Shown here one piece after another: positions 44,767 to 54,295 of a DNA stretch of 64,000 nucleotides. The stretch covers positions 62,001-126,000 of the forward strand of contig NZ_LNYZ01000013.1 of assembly GCF_001468065.1 (NCBI RefSeq). Reading direction: 5' to 3'. Each line of letters starts with the position of its first letter. Positions within the stretch are counted from its first letter, which is position 1. The translations under genes were made by a program, and so were the position numbers. The notes beneath the pieces are model-generated. The model was not told the origin of the DNA and made no database searches. It saw only the letters and a list, made by a program, of their open reading frames with translations. The stretch is from Legionella steigerwaltii. Its GTDB lineage: Bacteria > Pseudomonadota > Gammaproteobacteria > Legionellales > Legionellaceae.

Positions 44767-45741
44767 TTAAATTTTTGCTAAAAGCTCTGCTCTAGTTTGC
44801 TCATCAACAAAAGCGGCTTCTATAGCCATGCGTGTAATTTTATTCATTGTCTCATCACTATATCCGTAAGATTTTTGTACTCGTTGATATTCCTGACCCA
44901 AGGTAGTACTCATAAAGGGTGGATCATCTGAACTGATGCTGATCTTTATACCTGCATCATAAAACTTAGGAAAAGGATGTTCCCCCATGTTCTTAAACAA
45001 ACCCAAAAAGATATTGCTTGTAGGACAGACCTCTAAAGTAATATCCCGGTCTTTTACCATAGCCATGGTTTCTGGTGAGTAAATTGAATTAACACCATGT
45101 CCTATGCGTTGGATTGGTAGATTTTCCATCGCTTCGACCATCCCGCTTGCGGGCGCAAATTCGCCAGCATGTACGGTACACTGCAAACCTGCATCAGCTG
45201 CAATATGGTACGCCTTGCTGAATAATTTAGGAGGAAATTTTGCTTCATCACCTCCTAAACCAAATCCGGTGACGCAAGGAAATCTATCTTTATGAGTTTG
45301 TTTGGCAACACGTTCTACTGCTTCAACACCAAAATGACGAACTGCAGTCATTATAATCCGTCCTACTATGTTGAATTGTTCTTTCGCATCGTCAATTGCT
45401 TGTTGAATTGCCGTCAAATGCTCTGCGGAAGGGATCTTGCTGGAGAGTTCAGCATGATCAGGGGAATACATCATTTCTACATAAATTGCATCCTCTTGGG
45501 CACGAGCGCGTAAGTAGTCTAAAGTAATATCATAATAATCCTGGGGATATCGGATTACCGCTGCGAGCGTATCATATACCTTTAAAAAATCGAGAAAATC
45601 TTTGGATAAATAACTTTTTCCATCGGGAGCGACGAGGCCTTCAGGGAGCACTAATTTATTACGAGCAGCCAGTTTTGCTGCTAATTTAGGAGTAATCGAT
45701 CCTTCCAAATGGACATGTAACTCTGCTTTTTTCAAACTCAT
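44767..45741 (-). CDS. add: Adenosine deaminase
   Basis: 324 aa TIM-barrel zinc hydrolase that converts adenosine to inosine. Motifs: AELHVHLEGSITP (first two zinc His), CTVHAGEFA (third zinc His and catalytic Glu nearby in the HAGE motif), RIGHGVNS, and ISSDDPPFMS (final zinc Asp pair). Length fits bacterial Add. It is a single gene, next to purine-unrelated genes; purH is found at the far right end of the window. Confidence 0.93.
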   Translation of the reverse strand: MSLKKAELHVHLEGSITPKLAAKLAARNKLVLPEGLVAPDGKSYLSKDFLDFLKVYDTLAAVIRYPQDYYDITLDYLRARAQEDAIYVEMMYSPDHAELSSKIPSAEHLTAIQQAIDDAKEQFNIVGRIIMTAVRHFGVEAVERVAKQTHKDRFPCVTGFGLGGDEAKFPPKLFSKAYHIAADAGLQCTVHAGEFAPASGMVEAMENLPIQRIGHGVNSIYSPETMAMVKDRDITLEVCPTSNIFLGLFKNMGEHPFPKFYDAGIKISISSDDPPFMSTTLGQEYQRVQKSYGYSDETMNKITRMAIEAAFVDEQTRAELLAKI

Positions 45742-45837
45742 CGTCGCCTCTAATTTCTTTTAAAGTTAGAATAATGGTAACTTAGATGAAAAAGCTATAA
45801 AATACCCGGTTTAAATTAAAGTTATTTTGGATTAGTT

Positions 45838-46023
45838 ATGAGCTCAAACGATATAGATAAAGCGTATGTAAGTCCTTATGATAAATTTTTATATGAATTT
45901 GATGCAACTCATGATAAGTCTGCATCGCAAATAAAAGAAATTAATAAACACAAACGTATTTTTCTGATGCGTGATAATAAAGATTATAAGAACGAAAAGG
46001 GTGAAATCTGGGAAGAATTTTAA
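45838..46023 (+). CDS. Small conserved hypothetical protein
   Basis: 61 aa, charged and soluble, no cysteine. It reads KAYVSPYDKFLYEFD near the N-terminus and ends GEIWEEF. I associate this pattern loosely with the short CBU_0585-type family of Coxiella and Legionella; no function is known. It has normal Legionella codon use and a free-standing position between add (divergent) and pit (convergent). Confidence 0.6.
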   Translation: MSSNDIDKAYVSPYDKFLYEFDATHDKSASQIKEINKHKRIFLMRDNKDYKNEKGEIWEEF

Positions 46024-46069
46024 TCTATTCTTCGTTTCCCTGGCTTCATTTTGTAACTTCTTAAGAACG

Positions 46070-46084
46070 TGTAGCCCGGCTACA
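46070..46084. repeat. Remnant of repeat family A
   Basis: TGTAGCC-C-GGCTACA: just the outermost seven bases of each family A end with the interior missing. Located in the convergent gap between the small gene and pit. Confidence 0.45.
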
Positions 46085-46116
46085 AATCCTTAAGGAGTAG
46101 ACAAATCTATTCCGCT

Positions 46117-47370
46117 TTAACCCAAAGCGAAATGCAATAATTTATAAGCCAGAATCGTTAAAATAGATGCAGCAGGCAAAGTTAGAACCCATGACATGAA
46201 GATGTTGCGAATGACAATCAAGTTTAATGCACCAATACCTCGTGCCAACCCTACTCCAAGAACTGCCCCAACTAATGTCTGTGTTGCAGAAACCGGAATT
46301 CCTGTACTTGTTGCTACCACAACGGTTGTTGCAGCAGAAAGCGTTGCTGCGAAGGCACGGCTGGGTGTAAGCGCCGTGATGGCACTACCTACGGTTTCAA
46401 TTACTTTTCTACCGTACATAAGCAGTCCAGTTACCACACCTACACAGCCTAATAATATAATCCATGCAGGATAGTCAGTCGCATTAAAGGTTTGATGTGA
46501 ACTCATGACCAAACTATGAATGATTGAGAGTGGTCCAACAGCTAAGGCGACATCGTTTGAACCATGTGCAAAAGCCATTGCACATGCAGTCATAGCCATA
46601 AGTACTGCAAAATACTTTTCAACTTGTATGAATCGTTCTCTGCGTCTTATTCTATGGGGTTCAGGAATACGCTTAATAATGATCATTCCTATAATCGTAA
46701 TAAGGATGCTGGTTGCTAGGGTTACCGCTAAATTTTGTTTAAAATTCAGATGAATGTGGAAATGATTAAGTCCCTTAAATACAGTGATAAATGACAAAAT
46801 AGAGCCAATGAGAAAAAGGTAAATAGGGATGTACAATTTTGCTTTAGTTAGTGGATTGCTTTTAACAAAAATAGTTTGTTGGATGCTGGTAAATAATATA
46901 AAAGCGGTAATTCCTGAAATCATTGGGGAAGTAACCCAGCTTATGGCAATGCGACTCACTTGATTCCAGTGAATTGCTTGCGTCCCTAATACTATGGTAC
47001 CAAAACCGACCATTGACCCTACTAATGCATTAGTAATAGAAACAGGGACTCCAAGATAACTCGCAAGATTCATCCAAATAGTGCAGGCTAATAAAACCCC
47101 CAACATCCCTTCAATAAGGATTAATGGTTGTCCTGAGAGTTGACTGGAATTAATAATTCCATCACGCATCGTTTCTGTAACACCAGTCCCTCCTAAAAAT
47201 GCGCCGGCAAACTCAAAAATTATGGCGATCAACATGGCTTGTTTGACTGTAACTGCTTTTGAGCCCATGGTAGTGCTCATGACATTGGCCAAATCATTAG
47301 CGCCAACACCCCAAGTCATCATAAAACACAAAACGACTGCTACAAGAAGATATATAATTGAATAATCCAT
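46117..47370 (-). CDS. PiT-family inorganic phosphate transporter
   Basis: 417 aa, about ten membrane helices in two inverted halves, each carrying the PiT signature: GANDLANVMSTTMGSKAV at residues ~24-41 and MAFAHGSNDVALAVGPL at ~265-285. It takes up phosphate with H+ or Na+. The DUF47 gene lies 9 bp upstream in the same operon, the common pit partner. Length is shorter than E. coli PitA (~499) because the central loop is short. Confidence 0.93.
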   Translation of the reverse strand: MDYSIIYLLVAVVLCFMMTWGVGANDLANVMSTTMGSKAVTVKQAMLIAIIFEFAGAFLGGTGVTETMRDGIINSSQLSGQPLILIEGMLGVLLACTIWMNLASYLGVPVSITNALVGSMVGFGTIVLGTQAIHWNQVSRIAISWVTSPMISGITAFILFTSIQQTIFVKSNPLTKAKLYIPIYLFLIGSILSFITVFKGLNHFHIHLNFKQNLAVTLATSILITIIGMIIIKRIPEPHRIRRRERFIQVEKYFAVLMAMTACAMAFAHGSNDVALAVGPLSIIHSLVMSSHQTFNATDYPAWIILLGCVGVVTGLLMYGRKVIETVGSAITALTPSRAFAATLSAATTVVVATSTGIPVSATQTLVGAVLGVGLARGIGALNLIVIRNIFMSWVLTLPAASILTILAYKLLHFALG

Positions 47371-47379
47371 AGAATTCGA

Positions 47380-48051
47380 CTACCGAGCTATTAGAATTTG
47401 AAGACGACTGCCCACATGTTGAGCACCATCGGCTAAATCATCAATCCATTGGACCAATTTATAGAGGAAAATTGCATCAATTGCAGATAACTCTTTTTCG
47501 ACTTCAAAAATACGATGTCTGATATCTGCTAGACGTTCATCGCTGTCATGTTCAATCTCATAAAGTGTCAAGATCATTTCTTCCACGATTTTAACTTCAG
47601 AGCCCCTGAAGCCTGTTTCCAGCAGTTCATCTAATTCATTGATTGCTTTACATGCCTGTTTTGATGCATCCAGGCAACGGCTTAAAAAAGGCATAAAAAT
47701 CGGAATGAGCGTCTCCGGAATGATCATTTGTCTACTGACGATCAGTATCGCAATGTCTTCTGCTTTATTTGCAATGAAATCCTGGGCACTGAGAAGTTCA
47801 AGAAGGTCAGTACGCGAAACAGGGAGAAAAAGTCCAGTTGGCAAATGAAGGCGTAGATCTCTTTTGATTAAATCCGCTTCCTTTTCGAGAGAAATTATTT
47901 TTTCTTTTATTTTATTGGCAGTTGTCCAATCTTTTTTTAGGACTGCTTCAAAAAATGGGTAGAGCTGCTTAGCGCATTGGTGTACTTTTCGCATGTGTTG
48001 TTCTATTGGTCTTATCGGTGAAGGACCAAACATATTAAATATGCTACCCAT
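47380..48051 (-). CDS. DUF47/PhoU-like partner of the Pit transporter
   Basis: 223 aa, all-helical, no signal. It has the DUF47 pattern (TIGR00153): IEQHMRKVHQCAKQLYPFFEA, SLEKEADLIKRDLRLHLPTG, LLELLSAQDFIANKAEDIAI and IDDLADGAQHVGSRLQ. These PhoU-like proteins bind metal clusters and modulate the adjacent phosphate transporter. It is the first gene of a two-gene operon with pit. A family B repeat lies about 120 bp upstream. Confidence 0.9.
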   Translation of the reverse strand: MGSIFNMFGPSPIRPIEQHMRKVHQCAKQLYPFFEAVLKKDWTTANKIKEKIISLEKEADLIKRDLRLHLPTGLFLPVSRTDLLELLSAQDFIANKAEDIAILIVSRQMIIPETLIPIFMPFLSRCLDASKQACKAINELDELLETGFRGSEVKIVEEMILTLYEIEHDSDERLADIRHRIFEVEKELSAIDAIFLYKLVQWIDDLADGAQHVGSRLQILIAR

Positions 48052-48171
48052 GATGTTCGCATCTCTTAAGCAAATTTCGGAGAAGTATACCCAAACTTTT
48101 TCAGGAACAAAACTATTGAATTAGGGTTCAAATCGTTTTTCGTTTTTGTTCATTGATTTTTCAAGACCAAA

Positions 48172-48290
48172 TCTGGTTGCAATTCTACCCTCTTGGCCAA
48201 AATTTTGCAATTTTATGCGTTCCGATACTTACATACTCGTGTATTTGCAACATCTTGCCCCAGACCCGTGGGGGAATTGTAAACAGCCCT
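48172..48290. repeat. Repeat family B, copy 3 (degenerate right half)
   Basis: About 119 bp. GGTTGCAATTCTACCCTCTT GGCCAAAAT and GCGTTCCGATACTTACATAC match the reverse complement of the copy at 12044; the right end is AATTGTAAACAGCCCT. The second arm has been replaced by an unrelated CCCCAGACCCGTGGGGG hairpin. Confidence 0.8.
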
Positions 48291-48425
48291 AAAAATAAAA
48301 ATATTTTTATTTTACTCCATTGATTTTTTATATTGGTCTACAATTGAAAATATTAGGGGTTTACCACAATAAAAATATTCCTTAATTGAAATCCATGGAT
48401 GATGACTAGGGACAAGGAGTTCAGG

Positions 48426-49169
48426 ATGAAGCGATTCTGGTTAATCGGCTTATTGTTGTTGGCAAATAATGTATTTTCGCAAACGCTAATTACCAAGGTG
48501 ATTGAACTGCACTATGTCCCAGTCCAAAAAGTTATCCAATTAGTGCAACCCCTGTTGCAATCTGGGGAAAAGATAAGTGGTTCTGGGCAAACTTTAATTG
48601 TTCAGGTTTCTCCCCAAACACTAACCCAAATTAGAACCGTATTGCATCAAATTGATGTGCCTCCTGTAACATTTAAAATTTCTATTTATCAAGGGGACCC
48701 TAATTGGCTCAGTGCACAAAATGAAAACTCTGTAACCTATAGCTCGCAATCTCCAGCTGAAGTAAAGCGCTCACAATCAGTTAAAGTCATGAGCGGCGAA
48801 TCTGCATTCGTATCTACTGGAGAAGAAGTGCCAATCGTCACCTCTGTAGGTGCAGGATATTTTACAGGAATATCCTACGAACAACATCAGATTAAAAATG
48901 GATTATTGGTCCAACCTATTATGCGTGGCTCCAAGGTAGAATTAAAAGTGCGTCGAATACGTGAACAACAAAATCCCGCAGGTGGACAACAATTTGATAA
49001 CCAAAATATTGATACAACGTTGATGGTGCCATTAAATAAATGGGTTTCTTTAGGAAGTCCTGAGGGAGCGCAGGATACCGATTCCTCATCAGTATCTTAT
49101 ACTGCGGGAAGGCCATTTTCTCTGCAAGCAACACTTTATGTAAAAGTAACAGTCGTGCATGATTTTTAA
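48426..49169 (+). CDS. Exported secretin-like protein without a pore domain
   Basis: 247 aa from ATG 48426 (CAAGGAG six bases upstream), giving signal peptide FWLIGLLLLANNVFSQ. Residues ~20-85 form an N1/STN-like secretin ring domain: VIELHYVPVQKVIQLVQPLL, ISGSGQTLIVQVSPQTLTQI, VLHQIDVPPVTF. The second half (SGESAFVSTGEEVPIV, FTGISYEQHQIKNGLLVQP) resembles the beta-rich start of secretin gates, but the protein ends before a full secretin pore. A periplasmic or outer-membrane accessory factor is likely; system unknown. Confidence 0.72.
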   Translation: MKRFWLIGLLLLANNVFSQTLITKVIELHYVPVQKVIQLVQPLLQSGEKISGSGQTLIVQVSPQTLTQIRTVLHQIDVPPVTFKISIYQGDPNWLSAQNENSVTYSSQSPAEVKRSQSVKVMSGESAFVSTGEEVPIVTSVGAGYFTGISYEQHQIKNGLLVQPIMRGSKVELKVRRIREQQNPAGGQQFDNQNIDTTLMVPLNKWVSLGSPEGAQDTDSSSVSYTAGRPFSLQATLYVKVTVVHDF

Positions 49170-49245
49170 ATATTTTGCATAAAAAATATGCAATTGGTGT
49201 ATAATTAATATAGACCTATAACTAATTAACTTTTCGGGAGGGCTC

Positions 49246-49809
49246 ATGGCAATTATAAGCTCATTGGCTAATCATTTGCTAATTGCAATGCCGTCCCTAA
49301 ATGATCCTAATTTTGAAAGAACAGTGATTTATGTTTGTGAACATCATGAACAAGGTTCTGTAGGTTTAATCATCAATCGTCCCATGCAATTTCCTCTCGC
49401 TATTGTTTTTGAACAATTACATATTGAGCCTGTTCATATAGAGCAAAGCAGAAAGCCTTTAATGTTCGGTGGGCCAGTACAACCTGAGAGGGGATTTGTG
49501 ATTCATAAACAATTTGGTGGTTGGCGATCCAGCTTGTTTCTACAAGATGAGGTGACGGTAACTACATCAAATGATATTATTCGTGCCATCGCAGAAGATA
49601 AAGGTCCTAAAGATGTTTTAATTACTTTAGGTTATGCTGGATGGGTGGAAAGTCAATTGGAAAAAGAAATTCTAGAAAATACTTGGTTGGTTTGTCCCTA
49701 TCGTTCCGAGATTCTGTATGAGGTCCCCTTTGAAGATCGTTGGGAATATGCAGGGGCCACTTTAGGGATCAAAATGAGTCAACTGAGTTCAAATATCGGC
49801 CATGCCTAG
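49246..49809 (+). CDS. yqgE: YqgE/AlgH family protein
   Basis: 187 aa. It has the DUF179 signatures LANHLLIAMPSLNDPNFERTVIYVCEH, GSVGLIINRP, LMFGGPVQPERGFVIH and ITLGYAGWVESQLEKEI. The fold is known but the biochemical role is not settled; AlgH was named for an alginate regulator in Pseudomonas. It overlaps ruvX by 8 bp, the normal yqgE-ruvX pair. Confidence 0.93.
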   Translation: MAIISSLANHLLIAMPSLNDPNFERTVIYVCEHHEQGSVGLIINRPMQFPLAIVFEQLHIEPVHIEQSRKPLMFGGPVQPERGFVIHKQFGGWRSSLFLQDEVTVTTSNDIIRAIAEDKGPKDVLITLGYAGWVESQLEKEILENTWLVCPYRSEILYEVPFEDRWEYAGATLGIKMSQLSSNIGHA

Positions 49810-50221
49810 TCCTGTTTATTTAGGTTTTGATTTTGGTTACAAACGTATTGGTGTTGCAGTAGGTCAACAACTAACCTGTAGTGCTTCCCCCCTTGCAACT
49901 TTAAGTGCTCGTGCAGGTGTTCCTGATTGGAATGCGGTTGCCAAAGTCATTGCGGAATGGCTACCTCAAGCCTTAATCGTTGGTATTCCCACGTGTATTG
50001 ATGGTAGTGAATTATATACAACCCCTGCCGCGCGTCGATTTGCCAAAGAATTGCGTAAACGATTTCCTTTACCTGTTCATTTAGTTGATGAGCGACTCAC
50101 AACAGTTGAGGCCAGAGAACAATTGTTTGCACAAGGTGGATATCGTAAAATCAAACAATCTGAAGTAGATAGTATAGCGGCTTGTGTTATACTTGAGCAG
50201 TGGCTGCAACATGGTGGCTAA
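49802..50221 (+). CDS. ruvX: RuvX/YqgF, putative Holliday-junction resolvase and rRNA-processing nuclease
   Basis: 139 aa RNase H-like fold: YLGFDFGYKRIGVAVGQ (first catalytic Asp), LIVGIPTCIDGSE, LVDERLTTVEA (Glu) and SEVDSIAACVILEQWL (last Asp). YqgF proteins are proposed to resolve Holliday junctions and to process 16S rRNA. It overlaps yqgE and precedes pyrB by 20 bp, so the three genes form one operon. Confidence 0.93.
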   Translation: MPSPVYLGFDFGYKRIGVAVGQQLTCSASPLATLSARAGVPDWNAVAKVIAEWLPQALIVGIPTCIDGSELYTTPAARRFAKELRKRFPLPVHLVDERLTTVEAREQLFAQGGYRKIKQSEVDSIAACVILEQWLQHGG

Positions 50222-50241
50222 GTTAAAAAGATAAGGGTTTT

Positions 50242-51138
50242 ATGAATCATTTTTTAGAAATTAGTCAATTATCACGACAACAGATTGAGTCTTTACTGCA
50301 ACGCGCAGTTTATTTCAAACACCATAATCATTATCCTTCGTATGCACACAATACTGTTGCAAACTTATTTTATGAAAACAGTACTCGAACTCGTGTAAGT
50401 TTTGAATTGGCCGCCAATCGATTATCTATGCCAGTGATTAATCTAGACTTACAGAGCTCTTCAGAGACAAAGGGAGAGAGCATTGAAGATACAGTTCGCA
50501 CCCTTGCTGCTATGGGAATCCAATATTTTGTGATTCGTCACCGCCAAGATGGAATACAGCAAAGTTTAGCGAATCAAATTGGGGATTCAGTTCATATAAT
50601 TAATGCAGGTGATGGCACCCATGCACATCCAAGTCAGGCTTTGCTTGATATGATGACGATCCTTGAGCAAAAACCGCGACTAGAGCACTTAAAAATAGCT
50701 ATTCTAGGAAATATTAGGCATTCGCGAGTGGCCAATTCATTTCAATGTATTTGCGCCCAATTAGGAGTGAGAGAGCTTGTGTTGGTTGCTCCTGAGCTTT
50801 GGCAACCAAAGACGGTGCATTATGGACGAGTAACCCATAATTTACGCGATGGATTAACTGATGCAGATGTAGTGATTTGTTTGCGTGTACAGCATGAGCG
50901 TTTATTAGAATCCGATCATTTGGATCTCGATTCTTATCGGCGTGATTTTGCTCTAACACAAGAAAGCCTGGCTTATGCTAAACCTGAAGTCATGGTGATG
51001 CATCCAGGACCTATAAATAGAGGTGTCGAAATAGACAGTAATGTTGCAGATGGAGCAAACTCTTTTATCCTGAGCCAAGTTGCTAACGGTGTTTTTGTGC
51101 GTATGGCAATTTTTGATGCTTTAAGTAATCGAGGGTAG
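50242..51138 (+). CDS. pyrB: Aspartate carbamoyltransferase catalytic subunit
   Basis: 298 aa. First committed enzyme of pyrimidine synthesis: carbamoyl phosphate plus aspartate. Carbamoyl-phosphate motif FYENSTRTRVSFE (STRT), HAHPSQALLDMMTI, and MHPGPINRGVEID near the end. In Pseudomonas the same yqgE-ruvX operon carries pyrR, pyrB and a pyrC-like gene; here pyrR and pyrC are missing and no regulatory subunit pyrI is seen, so the enzyme is probably unregulated by PyrI. Confidence 0.95.
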   Translation: MNHFLEISQLSRQQIESLLQRAVYFKHHNHYPSYAHNTVANLFYENSTRTRVSFELAANRLSMPVINLDLQSSSETKGESIEDTVRTLAAMGIQYFVIRHRQDGIQQSLANQIGDSVHIINAGDGTHAHPSQALLDMMTILEQKPRLEHLKIAILGNIRHSRVANSFQCICAQLGVRELVLVAPELWQPKTVHYGRVTHNLRDGLTDADVVICLRVQHERLLESDHLDLDSYRRDFALTQESLAYAKPEVMVMHPGPINRGVEIDSNVADGANSFILSQVANGVFVRMAIFDALSNRG

Positions 51139-51195
51139 GATTTAGGAATTCACAGGGGCAGTGAAATTTAATACGGAACATCCAAGGATATACCC

Positions 51196-52518
51196 ATGAG
51201 TAATCGTTATCAGCAGTTATGCATTTTAGTATTGCTGAGTTTTTACTGTTTGCTTTTCTATTTTATTTTTAAGGATTATCAACGCGTTGATTTCGCTTCT
51301 TTTTATCTATCGTCTCACGCATTAATACAGGGCGAAAATCCTTATAGAAATTTCTATACAACTTTTTTGCCCTCCATAAAGATATTACCGGCTAATTTAA
51401 ATCCACCATTTGTTTTGTGGGGATTTGGTTTTTTGACACGATTAAGTTATTCCGATGCATTAATTGTTTGGGTTTGTCTGTCTTTCATTTTAGGAATAAT
51501 TGGTATAACCATCACCTTTTATTATGCTTTTTCTAAGCGATTTTTGCAGGAACACAAGGTCAATTTGTATCTACTTTATTTTGCTTTTTTTCCAACACTA
51601 ATGAATCTTGTGACTCTGCAATTTGGTTGTATTTTATTGTTTTTCATTATGGTGGGGTATTATTTTTATTTAAATCATCGCGACTATCTTGCTGGTATAT
51701 CCTGGGGTATTATCATTGCGGTCAAATTGTTTCCTGCATTGTTATTTTTCTATGTTTTAAAACAAGGTCGTAAACAAGTTTTTGCAGTCATGCTGGTTAC
51801 CTTATTAATTGCTTCATTTCTTCCCTTACTCATTCATGGCTCCATGGTTTATGAGCACTATTTTAGGATGATGAGAGGCGTATTTTGGTATGGTGATAAT
51901 TGGAATGCCTCAATTTATGGTTTCTTTTTTCGTCTATTTTTTGGGAGTGAGAAACTCCCTAACATGTTTCATTTAAAACTGGTTAATCTATTTTATAGCG
52001 TTCTATTTCTTATTGTGCTCTTATGGTATTGGCGAAAATTAGGACCAACTGAAAGGAAGACTATAAATCACCACCCATTTTGCCTGACCCTGGCCATGAT
52101 GTTATTTATGAGTCCTTTTGGCTGGGTTTATTATTTTCCTTTATTAATTTTTCCCATGATTCTCATTTGGTTTGTCGCGTTAGAAGAACAAGAGGTTTCA
52201 GCAAAAACAATGTTTCTTTGGCTCTTCTGTCTTTTTCTTATTAATATTCCTGTTGATTATGTAAACAACCAGAAAATGACCAATGCTCTAGTACGAATCA
52301 GTTTGTTCTCCTCTTCTTTTTATGGCTTATGGCTTCTCTGTTATCTTTTAGGTAAAAGAAAAAAACTCTATGGAAATAAGGAGATCCAATTTGGTGAAAC
52401 ATTGCATTATTCAATATCAACAATGAAAATTATTATCGGATTAGGAGTGTTTGTTCCGGTAATATATTATCTTATACGTTTAATCAATTTAGCGTTTAAT
52501 TTGGAATTAGGCTATTAA
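51196..52518 (+). CDS. GT87-family membrane glycosyltransferase
   Basis: 440 aa with about ten membrane helices. After the first helix comes a periplasmic segment, DYQRVDFASFYLSSHALIQG ENPYRNFY, with the Asp/Tyr pattern of GT87 (DUF2029) GT-C glycosyltransferases, which move mannose or arabinose-like sugars from polyprenyl carriers. The middle has a KLFPALLFFYVLKQGRKQ segment typical of the family. Substrate unknown. It lies 57 bp after pyrB but is functionally unrelated. Confidence 0.8.
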   Translation: MSNRYQQLCILVLLSFYCLLFYFIFKDYQRVDFASFYLSSHALIQGENPYRNFYTTFLPSIKILPANLNPPFVLWGFGFLTRLSYSDALIVWVCLSFILGIIGITITFYYAFSKRFLQEHKVNLYLLYFAFFPTLMNLVTLQFGCILLFFIMVGYYFYLNHRDYLAGISWGIIIAVKLFPALLFFYVLKQGRKQVFAVMLVTLLIASFLPLLIHGSMVYEHYFRMMRGVFWYGDNWNASIYGFFFRLFFGSEKLPNMFHLKLVNLFYSVLFLIVLLWYWRKLGPTERKTINHHPFCLTLAMMLFMSPFGWVYYFPLLIFPMILIWFVALEEQEVSAKTMFLWLFCLFLINIPVDYVNNQKMTNALVRISLFSSSFYGLWLLCYLLGKRKKLYGNKEIQFGETLHYSISTMKIIIGLGVFVPVIYYLIRLINLAFNLELGY

Positions 52519-52527
52519 TAGCCTAAT
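52506..52527. terminator. Perfect 22-bp palindrome at the end of the GT87 gene
   Basis: ATTAGGCTATT and its exact complement span the last codons and the stop. No T-run follows. A second stem, GAAGGGAA/TTCCCTTC, lies at about 52573-52604, just before the convergent comM stop. Together they may end the two facing transcripts. Confidence 0.5.
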
Positions 52528-52601
52528 CAATACCCTCATCAGCCCTTACTGGAGCCCTCTCCCTCATAGGGTGAAGGGAAATTTCTTAATGACTCTTCCC
52601 T

Positions 52602-54113
52602 TCATCCCGGGGTGCGTAAAGCATGCCTAAAGGATAATGCTTGTTGTAAATGATCTAAGCATACCTCACTGCTTTCGTTCATATCTGCAATAGTTCGTGC
52701 AACTTTCAATAAACGATGATATCCCCGAGCAGACAGTTTGAGTTGCAGCATAGACTGTCGTAAAAAATTTTGTTCTTGAGAACCTAATGCACACATTTGT
52801 TCGCATGTGTTTGCTCCTAAATGGGCATTAAGACAATTTTGTCGCTCCAATTGTTTGGCTCGTACTTTAATCACTCGTTCTCGGATAAGAGCACTTTGTT
52901 TCTTAGGATTAATATTCGGGGTAATTAATTCCTCTTGAGTGAGCGCTTGCACGGAGATATGCATGTCAATACGATCCAATAAAGGTGCTGAAATTTTGGC
53001 ATGATATCGCTTAATGCGATCAGGGCTGCATAAACAGTTCGCTTGAGGATTACCCCATTGTCCACATGGACAGGGATTCATTGCTGCGATGAGCTGAAAT
53101 TTCGCTGGAAACTCTATTTGAGCAGCAGCTCTTGAAATACATATTGTTCCTGATTCCAGTGGTTGCCTCAATGTTTCGAGAACTTGTCGGTTAAATTCAG
53201 GTAGTTCATCCAGAAACAAAACCCCATGATGCGCTAGAGATATTTCTCCAGGTTTCGGTGGATTTCCTCCACCAACTAAAGATACAGGTGAGGCCGTATG
53301 ATGAGGTGCGCGAAAAGGTGGAAAGTTCCATTCACCAAAGTTAGGTAATTTGCTCCGTATGGAGTTAATTGCCACACATTCTAGGGCTTCTGCTTCAGAT
53401 AGTTGAGGTAATAGCGTATTAAATCGCTTTGCTAGCATGGTTTTTCCACTTCCGGGAGCACCACTTAGTAGAATACTGTGTCCGCCATAAGCTGCAATTT
53501 CCATGGCCTTTTTCGCGTGAAACTGCCCTTTAATATCAGACCAATCCTCTGCATATCGCATGGAACAAGATTCTGGTTTCGGTGGAAGTGGGTGTAACGA
53601 AGTTCCTTGACAAAGGTAGCTGCATACTTCACGCAAGTTGTTTGCACTATAGATGTTTTGATATCCAGTTAATGAGGCTTCATGAGCATTTGCACTGGCG
53701 ATAACAAGTGAACTGTTGTCTTTATTTGCAGCTAAAACTGCAGGAATAATAGCGGAAATGCCTCGCAGCTCACCACTTAAAGCGAGCTCAGCTATAAACT
53801 CATGGTTGGATAATTGGTTTTGGGGAATTTGGTTTGAAGCAGCAAGAATACCAAGAGCGATTGGTAAATCAAAACCACTTCCTGTTTTAGGTAAATCCGC
53901 AGGCCCTAGATTCACAGTGATTTTACGGCAGGGAAATTCAAATTGGCTATTAATAATCGCAGAACGAACGCGATCCTTACTTTCCTTTACGGCGGTTTCA
54001 GCAAGACCTACTATGGTAAAACCAGGCAAGCCATTCGATAAATGAACTTCTACTGACACAGGTTGTGCCAATATCCCAACAGTACTACGTGTTTTAGTAA
54101 ACGCAAGATTCAT
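52602..54113 (-). CDS. comM: ComM/YifB, AAA+ Mg-chelatase-like helicase
   Basis: 503 aa. N-terminal ChlI-type domain with PGFTIVGLAETAVKESKDRVRSA, Walker A SGAPGSGKTMLAKRF (about residues 217-231), GVLFLDELPEF (Walker B), PHHTASPVSLVGGG, a Cys cluster in NPCPCGQWGNPQANCLCSPD and a C-terminal ChlI domain with SARGYHRLLKVARTIAD. ComM is a branch-migration helicase that extends recombination during natural transformation; Legionella species are naturally competent. Length fits the family. Confidence 0.95.
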   Translation of the reverse strand: MNLAFTKTRSTVGILAQPVSVEVHLSNGLPGFTIVGLAETAVKESKDRVRSAIINSQFEFPCRKITVNLGPADLPKTGSGFDLPIALGILAASNQIPQNQLSNHEFIAELALSGELRGISAIIPAVLAANKDNSSLVIASANAHEASLTGYQNIYSANNLREVCSYLCQGTSLHPLPPKPESCSMRYAEDWSDIKGQFHAKKAMEIAAYGGHSILLSGAPGSGKTMLAKRFNTLLPQLSEAEALECVAINSIRSKLPNFGEWNFPPFRAPHHTASPVSLVGGGNPPKPGEISLAHHGVLFLDELPEFNRQVLETLRQPLESGTICISRAAAQIEFPAKFQLIAAMNPCPCGQWGNPQANCLCSPDRIKRYHAKISAPLLDRIDMHISVQALTQEELITPNINPKKQSALIRERVIKVRAKQLERQNCLNAHLGANTCEQMCALGSQEQNFLRQSMLQLKLSARGYHRLLKVARTIADMNESSEVCLDHLQQALSFRHALRTPG

Positions 54114-54295
54114 TGCTTATTTCCTTTGATGTTGGACAATTGTTCGACAAGATTTTCCTATTAGAGCATAACCTGCATTTTTTCCTTTACTGCTTCGTTA
54201 TCTCTGGGTGCTCATTTACTTATGTAGACTCTGCATTAAAGCAAAATCTACAGATTATGTAGGAGCTTTTTTTGTCGCTAGAGTTTATGCTGCAA

